From: Phalacrocorax aristotelis
Lineage: Eukaryota > Chordata > Aves > Suliformes > Phalacrocoracidae
Reading direction: 5' to 3'
Assembly (NCBI RefSeq): GCF_949628215.1
Contig: NC_134283.1
Coordinates: 8,803,638 to 8,867,637, forward strand
DNA: 64,000 bases
Under the pieces are notes generated by a model. That model ran no database searches. It worked only from the letters and a program-made list of their open reading frames with translations, and was not told the DNA's origin. Each line of letters opens with the position of its first letter. The first letter of the stretch is position 1. The translations under genes were made by a program, and so were the position numbers. Below are positions 1 through 13,846 of the stretch, one piece after another.

Positions 1-3000
1 GTTCTCATCTTCTCTTCTTCATAAAACAAAGTTCTATGATAAGAAAGTCACAGAGAGGCTACAGAAAGCAACAAACATAGGAAACGAAACATACTTCAAA
101 AGACTGGCATGGTAATTTAGCTGTTGGACTCCCATTAACTTCCCACTAAGAATGGAAGCGTACAAGAGAATTCTGCATGCTGCTTGCAAAATGTAAGAGT
201 AGGTGTACACACATTCATAACAGGGCTGCAACTGTTTTACATGTCAAGGTTTTCCCCACCTCCAGCCTTTTTTTAACTTTTTTGTAAAAGTGTTCTCAGA
301 ACCTAAAAAGTATGCTAGGGAACAGCTGAATTGGTATTGAAAATATGCTACAAATGTATTCAGAATTCAAACTATTTCTGTGTTACATATAGTAAATACT
401 GTAGAAGATTTAAGTTGCTCTTTTTCTATTTAACTTTGTTTTTTGCTTTCAGTAACAAGCCTGATCCAAATCACAGAGGATGACTGAACAGAGATTCTTA
501 AAGGACTGTTGCTATGAGATACTCAGCCAAACTCTCCCAGCACTGCAGAAGTGGATTGTTCAGATAAGCACAAAAAAGCTGATGTTATAATTTGAAATTT
601 CAAATATATAAACAATGGCAAGTTGTCTAACTATGTTGCCCATCAGTACCCTACACAGCAACATGGCACACAGGGATATGATGACCCTCATATTTAAAAC
701 ATTTTAAAATAAAAATTGAACCCTACATCCAAGGTGATAATACTCTGGTAATTGTAAGACTACTACTTTCTACTTTAATTTCCTGCTATCAAATAGACAA
801 TTTACATCTTATACTCTCCCAAGGTGCTTGCTACAGCTGAGGTTGTTTCATAGACTGTTTTCAAAACTGGAAAGTTTTATTTTTTTCTAGTGCTTGATTA
901 AAAATTCCAAACAAAGATCGAGGCAATCTGCAAAGCAAGATAGTGAAGAATTATTTCTTTTTTTTTTTTTAAACTTAGATAGCATTGACAATCAATTTTT
1001 TGCCCTTCAGGAAAAAGACAGTTGCCTTAGTAACGGAAAGCAAATGACCAACAAATATGTTTTAATGAACTATTTATTTTAAAAGAAAAGGTTTTTTTTA
1101 ATCTGTACTTATGCTACTACAGAATATAAAACCACTAAATGCATGCTGAGTGGTCATCCATATGGTAGAAAGAATCTTTCCCAGGCAGAAAACTCCTGAA
1201 CTGTGAACCCTATTCTTCGGCCAAGTTTCATGCAAGTCTAAGTTAGTACTGCTGAGAAGTTTCTCTTCTTTACAAGTATGGATCTGAATACACCATGAAT
1301 TTAAGATTTCTGTCCTCATTTGAAACCTCAGCTATCAGTCTCAAAATGAAGACGCATTGCCAGCAATTTATCCATATTTTACAAAGGCATCCAAACTTCA
1401 GAAACACATTATATTTGTTACATATCACTTTAAATATTGCCATGCATCCCTACAAAAATGTACGCAGCAACATGAAATTCATCCAGACACATCCAAGTAT
1501 CACAGAACCACCCATAAAATAGACTCCCTTCCACCATAACATTTGAATTGTGGTAAAGGTACCACAAGTTTTCCTTGGCTTCCTATACTACTAAGATCTA
1601 AGGGACTAATGTTAACAAAGCTGTGAAAACTTCAATAAAAAAAGTACACATTTTATAAATTCAGGTAGGTTTTTGTTTGTTTGCTATTTTAGCAGGGTTT
1701 TCTTTTTCCTATCAATGGAGACAATAGCATAATACTTTTAGAAATGCCTGAGGAGAAATCATTAGTTGTTTAACATTACACAGGAAACTTATCTGCTGCA
1801 TTTTACCCCTAAGTGAGCAAGTGTGGAGAGGCAAACTGTGGAGGGATTCAGAGAGATTAGGATAATGGTTTAGAACCATGATTCTTATATTAAATAGACA
1901 AAAAATATTAGTGCAAACTAGTAAACTAGAAAAAAAAGCATACAAAAAACCCACAACCCAGCCCAAGAAGGAAGCATGGACCATACAAAAGGTTCCTCCA
2001 CACACCTATTAAAACTCTCTTTCCTTTCCTTCTACAGTAATATGATAAAATATCTACCACTGAACAAAGTCTGTCTTTCTGTAACACTTTACATTACCTA
2101 GAGCTGGAAAAAGAACCATGACTTGGTTAGAAGGAGGTATGTAGCATAAACGCAAACCATTTCAAATACATAAATGTGGACGATCCTTTTGTCCCGCAGA
2201 TGAGTTACATGAGACTGCTATGCAAAGGTAAAAGTTCTGAAGACATCATCTAATGTGAAAGAACACCAAACAGGGATCAAAGATACACAAAAGAGGTCTT
2301 CCAGGACTTTTCATGGAAGAAAGATAATGGTTAGCTGGGTTGGTGGTTTAGCGTTGTTTGTAGGTTTGGGTTTTCTTCCAGAAGCCAGGTAACATCTAAG
2401 GATCCCAACACCCCTTCCTTTACATGCTTCTGTGCATAAAGCCCTTTCCCAAGTCACTCGCTTCTGACAACCACATCATGCCAATAATCTATACCTACTA
2501 ATAAGATATCAAGGACAGTGTAATAGGAACTAGATATTCTTTTGGGTTTTGGTAGGGCATTTCTTTCCCTACCAGCACATATTTTTCAATATACAATACA
2601 ATACAGAGTATGATATACCTGACTGCCAGTATTTTTGTCCAGACTATGTATTTATAGCTTTCAGAACTTCTGTACTATTCAGTAGATGCTTGACTGTGCC
2701 TAACTACAGTAGTTTTTTTAATCAGTTTGACATACAGTGCATTCTTACTGTTCAGTAAATTATTACCTGAATAATTCATTTACAGGCAACAATAATTTGT
2801 GTCTGCCTGTCTGTCTAAAAACTGTTTGTAAGGCTGTAAGGCTTTCTTCATCTTTCAGTGTAGAAAATACGTAGCTAATTAGATTGAGAATATCACACGT
2901 TTAGGGGAAGATATTTTAGCTTAGTCTTATACAGAAAGAAGGCTCAAAAAAAGAAAAACCAAACACCTCACTTCCCTGTTCTTCCCAACCACTTAATCTA

Positions 3001-4568
3001 CAGCTTTTTTTTTTTTCTTTCAGATGGCAGTCTCAAATAAATGACAATCACTTAAGTTTTGCAGTAATTAGGATAGGATGACCTATTATTAAAACCCTTC
3101 TTAAGGGCCAAAAGGATACAAGAAAATCTACCTAAGAGAGCCCATAAGAAAAGCTTCTGTATGAGGGTGATCATAATTAAGCATCTGGCAATTTTGCAAG
3201 GCAAACCTTTATAACTCTCTCAGTATTAGTGTTTGCAGAATTATTTGCAAGTACTCTTACCTTTGTTACAAGAATGCAGTAACATAAGTGCTGAGTCTAT
3301 TAAGAGAGATGGATATATGTTTTGATATGTAGCTTAATGTAGGGTTATAAAAGTATAAATTTAGTGGTAAGTACAGCATAGAAAACAGACTGATGGTTAC
3401 ACTGGTAATAATCTAGGAGTAACTTTCTGAAGCTTAGGATTTAGATTTCAAGAAGATTATCTTTTTATTTTCCTCCTCTGGGAAATTAAATATGCTTTCA
3501 TGCTTTAGAAGATTCAGTAACAATCAGTTAATGCAGTCACCTGAAGTTGGATCAACTGACTTTATCACTGAAGCTCCAGAGCCCACCTACAACCTGTTAG
3601 ATCTTCACTGACAGCCTTCAGGAGACACTAAGTAGGCATGAATTTGCCTGAAGGTCAGGCAGTGTATCTACGCACCACAGGAACTGTGACTACCCAAATC
3701 ACTTTACCTCCTGTGCCATTCATCAGTTCATGAAGCTGAAACAAGATGTGGCAATAAAATTGCCCAGTGACCATGGTTACCACTTATTTATGACAATTTC
3801 ATTTCGCAAACATAAACCTTATACAGATGGTAGATACACAGTGCACCAATCACCTCTTGTACATCAGACCTGAAGGAGAGCTCTACCTGAAAAAAAATCC
3901 CTACATTTTTCCCCCTGAATAAAAATAATAGGGGGAAACCCCCCAAACCTCAAAGTGTAACAGAAGAGTTGTTCAATCTCAAAAAATCCAGTGATTCCTT
4001 TGCAGAAAGCTCTCTAATCATTGTACAGAAATTTAATCATCTGTAAGACCAGACTTGTCAGAAATCTATTGAACAAAGTTGAAAGTAAGAACCTGCCTCC
4101 ATAATCCAAGCTGCATTAGGTCTGTGCTGAGTCCCTAAGGGAATAATTAGGTTTGTAAGTCTAATCATCCACTGTAATAGAACAGCCTTTGTTCTCAACA
4201 AGCAGGCCTTGTTTCAGTTTGCTATCTGAGCAATTGGAATATCTGATGTCAATAATTGATTGACCTAAAGGAAACATTTTGCACTTCAAGAACTTCAGGG
4301 GTTTTGAAAACAGAGTTTTCCTCCCCTCCCCTACACCAAATACAGATATTTGTGGAGAATATTTAAGATTGGTTTTTTGAATCCTAATGATTTAAATGCA
4401 TCACACACCAATTACGGATATATAGATCACACAGCCTCTCCTTATGTAATATGTAAACAGAATTTAGTATGGCTAGATCTGCATAAAATCTAATTTAAAC
4501 TGTGTGTAAATGCTAGTCTAAAGTTCTCAGGTGTCAAAAATTGAACAAGTGTATAAATGTTTATGCTA

Positions 4569-4577
4569 CCCCCCCCC
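4569..4577. repeat. C9 homopolymer
   Basis: Nine consecutive C bases; a likely length-polymorphic or error-prone site. Confidence 0.9.
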
Positions 4578-7500
4578 TTGATACCTCACAGTCCACCAGG
4601 TCTAGTTGGAATGCCAGTAAAAAACAGGAAAACATTTTAATTAAAAGCAAGAGTTCTCTCTTGGTGCAGACTCCCACACTTCTGCAGAAGAACATCTGCT
4701 GGACAGAAAGAAGTGCATATGCACTTTGCCTGATGCAAATAATTTGCTACACAAGCTGTCTGTACATAAGCAGTAAGTTCAACATGCCCCATGCATTTCA
4801 TTTTGCAACCTGAGCACAACAGATCTCACAAATTCAAAATGCATAGAGTTCTTGTGCTTAGTCTAAAAATGTGAACTGGATTCCTGAAGGTCTATCGGTT
4901 TAGCTGGAAATATGCTCAGTGTAAAAAAACCTGAAAACTCCAGATACTCCTTGAACAACAGATCTGGAAGAAAAAGATCAGCTGCTTGTGGAATTCATTC
5001 ACAATATTGATGGGGACAAGAATTTTTAAAATACTACATGATGTGGGCATTTTTTTAATCTTTAAATTAAATTATTCAAATTTTAACAGTCACAATTACT
5101 GTCCCCTAAATGAACTACATTCTTTCCTCACGAATCTGGTCCACAAACCTATAGCAAAAAGCCCAAGCTGGAAGTAATTGTTGCTCAGAATTGTTTTATT
5201 TAAATAGTTTCTCTATTTCTTTAAGCATGTTGTTCACTGCTATAAGAAACATACTGTATATTGATTTTACAGGAATTCCTTGAGAGCAATCTGTTCTTAG
5301 AAGTACAATTTCCCCCACCATTTTATAAATGAGAATATGTATATCTGCCTAAAATATTTCTTTCTCTCATGAAATAAAAAATTAAAGACAAATAAAAAGA
5401 ATGTTTGTAATGCATTATACACTCTTAAATTTCTGCACTTGCACTACAACAATTAATTTTATACTAAATACCCAAAAAGAGGGGAATCCACACATAATGT
5501 GCAGAAGAGACCTTCAATAAAAAGCAGGAAAGAAATTACCTGAAGTTTTGGGTGATTTTTTTTTCCTTCTGAATTCGTAATAGTATCTTTTCTCCCAACA
5601 CATCGGTTTCAACACAGCTACTATTCATCAATGGCATGCATCAGATATCACTCTATCAAGAGTCACTAGTAGATATTTTTAGCAGGCTCAGGTTTCACAT
5701 TGTGAAAGGAACTTCTTTAAATGGTATTGTGGTGATAGACATTATTAGAGAAAAGTCCCATTTTAATTTTAAGACACCAGAGAATTAGTGCTTTTTTTTT
5801 TTTAATTTACAGAACAGTAGAAGTCAGACCCCTCCCTACCGATAATGAACGGCACTGAGACAGATCAGCCTTCATGTTTGAAGCCTCTGCATTCTAGACC
5901 TTTTTCCCTGAGAAACATCATCTTTAACTGAACTGATTTTCTTGCAAGAAGGGTTATAATTCACAAAACAGAAATCCAGACATCAACCAAAAAAACATCA
6001 CTATAGTAAGATTACTTTGGACAAAGAATGTAGTTCACGCTGCAAAGTCTAGATCTGATGCTGAGCTGAAATCTGCATTGTTCAGATACCTAGCTAGGCT
6101 ACTTTTTCTAGCTACATCACCTTGCTCAATTTGGGTAGAAGTTTTAATTTTCTTAGCCAATTCAGAAAATCTTTGTATCTCAGTAAACAGAAGACAGTTT
6201 CATTTAATAGAAAGGTAAACTGAGAAACACATTTTAGTGCCTATCACTAGTGATTATAGAAGCCATTATCTGCTTTTTCACTAAGATGTCTTTTGCCTGC
6301 TTATGCTATTTTAGACCGTTAATAACACTGCAAGTTGATTGTGGCAAATAACTGCCACTATACATTATCAAACCAAACCCAAAGTAATCCACGAAAATGT
6401 TTAGAAATTCCCTTCTGTTCTGAACAACTTGACATCTCTGTAACTCATTATTTCTCAGTCTAAAATAATTATGTACCCAGAGATCCTACCCTACTTTACC
6501 TCTAACCCAGAAGTCTGACAACACTTCCCAGTTCTTCAGTGAATGTGCACAGCTGGCTGACTATGTGCCAGTGTATTTGCTTTATAACCTGGTTCCCCTG
6601 AGGCAGAAGATTACACACATGGGCCAGAATGAGGCACAACAGGTCCATAAACTAGACAAGAAGGGACAAAAAAACCCAGTGAACATTACACAACACAACA
6701 CACCTTCCCTGCACTTTAAATAGGATAGTACTGCAGTGACATGCAGTCTCAAGGGAGCACTAAAAAAAAAACCAAACCAAACCACCCGATACTGAAATGA
6801 CATGTAATTTGTGTAGTTACTAAATCAGGTTCTCTTGCCGTAACACATCACCTCATCAGTGTCATTCCATTTTCCTAAACTATGTCAGTCACATAGTTAC
6901 TAAGCAAAATTAAAGTAAACTTCATTCACAACTGACACGCTAAGATCAGGTTACTTGACAGAAGAATTCTGAAAAGTAGCCATACTGCAGACAGCAAACC
7001 AAACCTTTGTTTCTCAGATTAGGACATTTGCAAAACAACACAATGGTAACCAACATTTCCTTATAAATCAGTTTCAACATGTGGATAACCAGCAACTCAC
7101 TTCTTCCATTGACTTTCTCAATGGCAAAGGTAGGCACAAAGTACACAAACACACACAACTTTCAACAAACCAAGCTTGCATATCAGCTTGAATATCGTAT
7201 GTTTTTTCATTTGCTAGGAGTGTGAACTCTACAATGTGTTCATGTAATATGAGATTTACTGTCTTAAGTACTAAAATCCATTTTGAAACTGGGATTGGGT
7301 CAAACTAGGCAGTATCTCCTAGCCAATACTAGACTCCCTTATAAATTACACGTATCAGCACATTTACCTTACTAATTCAGAGACAATGAAAACACTTCTC
7401 AAAAATTCCAGTCCTCAGTCTGGAAATAAGTCAAGTTTTCAATTTCCACTGCGTTTACTTACAGGAAAGTTCATCACTCCTACCACAATAACCTAAAAAG

Positions 7501-7868
7501 GATTACTTCTGCCAACAAGGCCATTCCTCTCTACAACCAGAACAGAATTTTTTTAAAAGTCAACCAATCAGCACAGGAGAATTTATTCAGTACAGTATCA
7601 CCACTTCCATCACCACTCTCTAAAATTCAAATGCTACCTCCTCCCATTTTACTAAACTCATAATCAAAAGCAAACTTTTTGTCAGAACATACCAGAGAGC
7701 CCACACTGTAGAAGCATAAAACATGCTAACACATCTACCATCAAAATAACTGGCATAAGAAAAATAAACATTTTCAGATCCTTCATTCTAGAGCCCAATA
7801 TACTTCATCTGGCCTATCAAATGTCCTCTGGTGAAAATAAACAGACACTACACTACACAGGTCATTGA

Positions 7869-7888
7869 GGGGGGTGGGGGGAAAGGGG
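7869..7888 (+). other. G-run cluster (possible G-quadruplex)
   Basis: G6, T, G6, AAA, G4 within 20 bases. The pattern permits a two- or three-tetrad quadruplex. No gene lies nearby to give it a role. Confidence 0.4.
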
Positions 7889-8118
7889 AATCGCACCTGC
7901 CAGGGACCTACCAGAAAAAGTCATTCTTGACTCTGGAGTCTCTCTCTCAGATACCTTTCAAATATGAGCCTAGAAACTAAAAATAGTAATTTGGACACCA
8001 AAACCACTGACTCAATAGAAAGGACAATGAAGCTTCAAGACCAGTTTCATAAAACCGTAGACAACTGTGACTGTACCTTATTCTAACTAGTAAAGGAATA
8101 TTATTAATATTTCCTTAC

Positions 8119-8309
8119 CTACTGCATCCCTCCAGGCAGGTCCCCACTTCCTGGGTTGGTGATGCTGATTCAACAACTTTCTTAACCGCAGCAAGCTTTG
8201 TCCATCACCCTCTGGGTCCACAGGCAGTTCCTCTTGAACTGTCTTTGGCCTTGCTGGCTGGCTCTCCCTCTCTGCATAGCAAGCTCCACGGCACCATTCC
8301 TACCATGTC
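8119..8309 (-). other. Candidate minus-strand exon left of the CpG island
   Basis: This 191-bp, GC-elevated segment lies between a possible acceptor (TTGCTGCAG, ending at 8310) and a donor (GCAGTAG followed by GTAAGG at 8118). No frame is open across the whole segment. One frame is open after an early TAG and gives a hydrophilic peptide (with VQEELPVDPEGDG and LLRLRKLLNQHHQPRKW) reaching the donor. It lies 2.3 kb from the CpG island in the orientation expected for a divergent transcript. Most likely it is an exon of a non-coding RNA, or chance. Confidence 0.28.
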
Positions 8310-10599
8310 CTGCAGCAACTTGAATCTTCTCAGGGACAGAAAAAAAAATAATTATCAGAAGTTAGAAATGAACCAAAATTCACAACAGATTCTCTAAAAA
8401 GGGATAAGCTTTGCTTCCCCAGCATAAAAAATAAATATACTGGGAGTCACACAGCATTGAAATATTTAATGCTGTTGAACTGAAAGGAGGAATACATTGC
8501 TTTAAAGTATTTAACCTTCTATAATAATTTTTCTTTTTGCTCTTTTAAAAATAAAGAGCTACTTCAATGTTTTAATAAGCAGAAAATATTTTTTAATGGA
8601 AAACAAAGAGTCTATGTATCAATAGCTTTTTTTAAAAAGAGGTTAAAGAGTAGCAAATACTTTTTTTAAGGAGTAATAAAAAAAAGAGTTGCCATGGATA
8701 CGAAACAAAAATATATTCATCCCTACCCCCTCCAGCTAAAACACAGGTATTTTAAACTACATTTGACAGTGTTTCAAAACAAAACAACAGACACAATGTG
8801 TATTAACAATGTAATTACGCTGTAAACATTCACTGACAAAAGGCAAAAGTCCAAACGTCTTGGTCCCACCACTCAGTGGTTGCTTAAATTAACATCCCCA
8901 AAGAAGCAGACAGGCTACTTCTGTGAACAGCCATGAACCCTGTTTCTCCATTAGTGGACAATCTGAACTCCAAGGTAGTCAGTTTTGGCCAAACTCTACA
9001 TTCCTTAAATTGCCAGCTGTAACACTAAGTAAAATACAAAATAATTTAGTATCCTTTAGAAGAAAGGATGAAGCAGAAAGAAGTAGAAAACAGAGGCTGC
9101 AGGGAGTTATGAAAACCTATTTGAATATTGAAGCTATTGATTTATTTTTTGCTGTGACCCCTCAATCTATGGTTTTATCAGTTTGTCCTGCTTTAAATTA
9201 AACTGACAGCACAGCACTGAAAATGAGTCATTGAAAGTGGTAAAACTTTGACCTCATAAATTTCAAATGAGGATGACAGGCTACATGCTTTGTAGAATCA
9301 ACTATGAAAATCTTGGTATGGGCAGAATTTTAATTACAGAATTATTGCCTGGACAGAGCATCTCAATGCGTAAAAAGCTTGTTTAAACTTTAAGAAATTT
9401 ATCAGAATCATGGCCAATCCACGTATTCTGGTAGCTGAAGATAGAGAGACCAGTCCAGCCCACAGCAAGGAGCACAAATGCTTCTGCTAGTCATTCAAAC
9501 AGAGCGCTCTACTTCATCCTACATTAAATCCATCCATAAATATGAATTCAGTAGAGGCAGACTTGAAGTCCAGTACAGAGCTGCCAAATAGCCCTATGCT
9601 ATCCAATATGCTGTGCAACAGGGATTGCACCCACTGACCCTTCTGAACATGGCTTATAGTTTTGTACAACTCCATATACTTTGCATATCTTGGAGCTTAT
9701 ATAAGAAGTTTGTTTAAATACTCTTAAAATTGGAAGGTCAAACATGAGTCAGAAGAAAACACGAACTCAAGGCAGCCCCATGAACCTTAATTTAGTGAAC
9801 CTGCATGCATGGAGACAAATAGCGCCTGCTTTTATATGTCTGAGTTACATTACCCTTAGTCTGGTGAAACGCAAAAATCACTTTGAGAAAGCATCTGTCT
9901 TATGCACTAAATCATAGTGTTAGAGCCAAGGAGGACAAACAGCTAAACGTAATTTCTTCAGGAAGCCAACCTAGCATCAGCTGGTGATCATGCAATTAGG
10001 CTTTTGGGAGTTTAACACTGTTCATTATTAAGCACTTTGTTTTGTAATCTTAAGAATAAACAAGCTTTGCATTCTTTTTTCCTCCTTAGGAAGAGACCAA
10101 ACTCTGTCAGTTTCTTGACAGTTTCACCATTATGTGACAGCCACAGGGATTAACAGCCAAACCAGCACAGGCAAAGCTGCAGCACAGACACCCACCCTAT
10201 GCACTAACCAAAATGCGCTGCAGGTCGCCACCAGCGTGCAAGTGATTTTGGAGGAGGTAACTGATTCTCCCAACAGCAGAGCACCACCGCACCAAGGACA
10301 CAAGAACTCTAGGAAGAGCAGTTCTCTCCTTTTTTTTCAGGTAGGTTTCGCAGCAGTCATCTCTGCACAGCACTAGTTGCCCAAAGGGGTAAGCCATCAT
10401 TAATCTCACAGTTAACGAGGGAGAGAAACTGCCCAAGATTCACAGACGCAGAGAAAATAAAGGCAGACAAAAAACATGAGCATGATGACATCAATGCTGG
10501 ATGACCAGCCTGGCAAAGACCCTTGAGAAACTAAAGCATTCACCGCCCACACAGCAAGAACCACCACAGGCTGCTTCCCCTCTGTCCCTCAGACGTTCC
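8310..10599. other. Intergenic, left shoulder of the CpG island
   Basis: Mostly AT-rich. The last 500 bases (about 10100-10600) have rising GC and short chance ORFs on both strands. A GAGGAG followed by GTAACT at 10257 could act as a plus-strand donor, but no exon could be defined. Confidence 0.6.
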
Positions 10600-10960
10600 A
10601 GAACATTCTGGGTCGCTGGGCTGACTTCGCCTCAGAGAGCCCGCTGCGCCCGGCGCCCGCGGCGTTCAGCCAATCCCGCTCGGGAGGGGGGGCGAGGTTT
10701 TTTTCGATTGGTGCACTCGGACCCCTCCTTTCTCGTGCCTCACCCCCGCTGCGCCACCCCCCCCCCGCCCCGCCCCGCCTGCCCACGGCCGTGGTGCTTG
10801 TCCTCCCGCGCCTGAGGCAGCGGGCGCCGCTGCCGGCGCCGCTCCCGCCTCCGCTGCGAGGGCCGCGGCCGTGACTGCCTGTGAGGGGAGCGGTGGCGGG
10901 GAGTGCCGCTAAAGCAGTGTGCCGCGGCGGCTCCCTCTCCACCCTGCCGCATCCCCGACG
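10600..10960 (+). promoter_or_regulatory. CpG island with divergent CCAAT boxes (orphan promoter)
   Basis: This is the only CpG-dense segment in the window, against CpG-depleted AT-rich surroundings. It contains CCAAT at 10670-10674, the inverted form ATTGG at 10707-10711, and a run of GC boxes (CCCCGCCCCGCCCCGCC) at about 10763-10779. CG dinucleotides continue to about 10957. There is no TATA box. On the plus strand the island ends at a good 5' splice site (CGACG followed by GTGAGA at 10961). These are hallmarks of a housekeeping-type CpG-island promoter. Opposed CCAAT boxes make divergent transcription possible. It cannot be the CDH8 promoter, because CDH8 is read towards this point from the right. 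Confidence 0.7.
10790..10960 (+). other. Candidate non-coding first exon of a plus-strand transcript
   Basis: If transcription starts downstream of the GC boxes, the first exon would run to the 5' splice site at 10960/10961 (CCCCGACG, then GTGAGACAG). The start given here is a guess, since no initiator is decisive. No conserved protein can be read in it. The product could be a lncRNA or a gene whose coding exons are elsewhere. Confidence 0.3.
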
Positions 10961-13846
10961 GTGAGACAGAGGAAGGAAGACGGTGTGGGCATTTGGGAGA
11001 TGGAGGGATGTAAGGCCCCTGGCAGTGTTGTTCTGCAGCAAAAGCAGAGCATGGAGTAGGGGCAGCCTTTGTCTCTCAGCCCTTTTCCCTTTGTATCAAC
11101 CTGTCATCCCGTTGCGTGGGAACAGAGTGCTGGAGGAATGTGCACATGCCCAGCTGCCACGGATCGCTTTTGCTGCTTCTCTTGCTTTTCTCTATGGCCT
11201 TTTGGAGGGAAAGAATTTTTAATTCAGGAAAACTCATACAAATATTAAGATTCCAATGATATCTCCCAAACACAAAAGCAGAAAATATGCAGTCCACGTA
11301 TAAGAAAGGACTTTCATGGGAAAAGATTGCCTCTTGTCCCTTAACATAGGCAAAGCAAGAGCCCATTTTACAACCTGCTTGATAAACTTTTGTCTTGTCT
11401 CCCACTCTTCTCTCATCCACAAAATCAGAGAAAAATATCCAAGCTGTAAGCCTTCTAACTTACGTAATTGAAACTTGCTAAAGTCAAACCCAAATAAAAG
11501 TAGTTTCTTGTAAAGGACTGTGTCAGGAAACTTTAATGATAGATGACTGTGTCTTTCCCCAAAGTAGATGTCATCCTGCTGAAAGATCTAGCAACAATGA
11601 CAAGCGACCAATTCTGTTAAAGACTTAAACCTATTACTTGAATCTGTGAGGAAAAAAAGTTGAGAGAGGATAAATAGAGAAGCCAGAGAAAAATCAGCCG
11701 TTGTTAAAGTACAGATCACTTGATGGGATTGTAACTACTCAGCCTCTAAGTGAAACTTAAAGGGATTTCCAAGGCATTGGTCCCAGTTTTGTATTTGCCC
11801 ATTAAACATAAGCTCAACAGACTGTGAAGAAAGGAAGCAGAGAGGCTGCCCAAATGCTTTTTCTATTGGAACAACAGCAGTGGTGATAAAGGATCAGTAC
11901 AGCATTGGGTGGAAACATGGAATTTATGAAACTAGAGGAATGTCAGACCTCAAGTGAAGTGAATGATTTTTGTCAAACATGCCAGTGCACAAGATATTCT
12001 AAGGTAGGGCCAGGCCACTTCTTGGCTGCTACTCAGTACTCAGAGGACCAGAAGGTAGACAGCTACTCCGAGCTAAGTCAGCCTTCAGACAAACATGAAA
12101 TCTGATTTCCATCATTCTGCAAACATACAGCTCTGGGGCTTCCGTCTCGCCTGTCCTTTCATATTTATATGCCTGCAGTTGGATAGTTTAGAGCTATAGA
12201 AAAGGGCTCAGTGTAGAGCTGTAGGAAGGGGCTCAGTTTCACAGGTAGACTTTTCCTGAAAATTAACGGGGCTTAAGCAATACTAATAAAGAGGTAATTG
12301 TGTAGTTACAATGGAATCAGCTAATTAAAGTGATGCCAAATGGGAAATATCCACTGCTCTGTTTTGGCAGACAACACAAAAAAAATTAGCCACTGCTTGT
12401 ATGTATTCCTGAGCCATTTATATCTCTAATTCCAGACCTTTTCTCTGTCTGAGTTAAGGATTAAAATCTCTTATGAAAACAGTGTTAACAGGAGAAAAGC
12501 AAACAGGAAAGCTTAGTTTTGAGATGGTAGTTACATTCTGAAATTACAGTCTGTAAAGTGGTATCCTCCCATCCTCATCAAATTTGATCTTCACAGTTCT
12601 TCAACACATGCTTGTTTATGGCAAAGCCAAAGTTTCTTTTCACCAAACAGTGAAATCGGAAACGAAATTAGAATAAATTAATATTTTTTTATGGTATTAG
12701 CCTTCTAGAACAAGTATGAACACATAAATGGGATTCTGTCCCATCTTCGGACTCAGTATCAAACAATTTCTGAATCAGACTACGCAATTTCTTAAGGATT
12801 ATTGAAGATTAAAAAAAAAAGTAAATTTATCCTATCGTTTTACTACTTGGAGAATATTTGGGACAAACATGGTGCCATCCTTCTTTCATACAAAATGAGA
12901 AATGGTTTGGCTGGACAACAGTTCTGGGCTGTGCATCCTACTCACCCCCACTTGTGTGAAACATGGAGCAAAGACAGAACAGATAAGAAAACAAAAAAGT
13001 AAAGAAATGTGTGCAGTAATTTCACTCATTTTTATTAAATGCTGTTGATTTTATGAAAAAGTGTGGTTATGCATTTTTATTATGCAACAAATCTGAAGTA
13101 TGATCTTGTTCATTACTTGTGTGATGGGGAATGGGAGTGATCACTGTATGTTTTAACCTGTAGAGTTTTTAGCAGCAAGAACAGTCTCTAGAAGTAATAG
13201 GATGAAATAAAAAAAAAAAGTCTTTTAGTGGAAGCAGAAGGTATAGGGATAATGTTGAAGAAATACTGGAAATCCATTTTCTCAGAGTTTTTAAAGGTAG
13301 CCAGACAAGCCATTAGTAAAACTAATGTAAGGCATAATCCTACAATAGCAAAAATGACTACATGACTTAATGCATCCTTTCCATTTTTCTGTCTCCCACA
13401 ATTCTTTTGATAATCTTATCATTGTGTAACCATCACAAGCTGCATCACCAGAAGTAATGGTTAGCTATTCTCAGACCACTCTTAAATTATTCATAGTAGC
13501 TATGTTTCCATTTCTCTGACTCATTCTTTTAGAAATAACAGGAAGTAGAAAATATGGAAATGGAAGAGTTATGACATTACATTTTTAGAAAAACAGAAAG
13601 CTAAAAATTATCCAAACTATTATTTCTTTCCTCAGCAATGCAAGAAATATTGTCGTCTTACTGAACAACAACCCACTGAAGCACTAATAAAAATCCCCAA
13701 CACCAGAACTTGCTCAATGCTGGACAGATCCCTAGGTTCTTTTCTGATACTCTTTTACAGGAAAAAGGAAAAAAGTAAAGACAAAGCTTTTCTAGGAAAG
13801 AAACAAGACTTGTTTTTTAATTTTGTTATAATTCTAATATTTATAC
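10961..13846. other. Intergenic or intron of the CpG-island transcript
   Basis: AT-rich sequence after the CpG-island 5' splice site. ORFs of up to 114 codons near 11.1-11.4 kb overlap each other on both strands and show no protein features. No repeat was recognised. Confidence 0.6.

Larger units (their letters stand above)
1..8118. other. Intergenic, no gene recognised
   Basis: AT-rich unique sequence with scattered short chance ORFs on both strands, none longer than about 97 codons or resembling a known protein. No LINE or LTR piece was recognised. Contains the C9 run and the G-run cluster. Confidence 0.7.

Noticed and set aside
1712..2005. 97-codon minus-strand ORF
   Set aside because: Hydrophobic but unrecognised, without flanking splice sites. 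Considered chance.
10501..11041. ORFs of 104 (+) and 150 (-) codons over the CpG island
   Set aside because: GC-rich islands lack stop codons by composition. Both strands are open at once, the peptides are Arg/Pro/Gly-rich, and no domain is visible.
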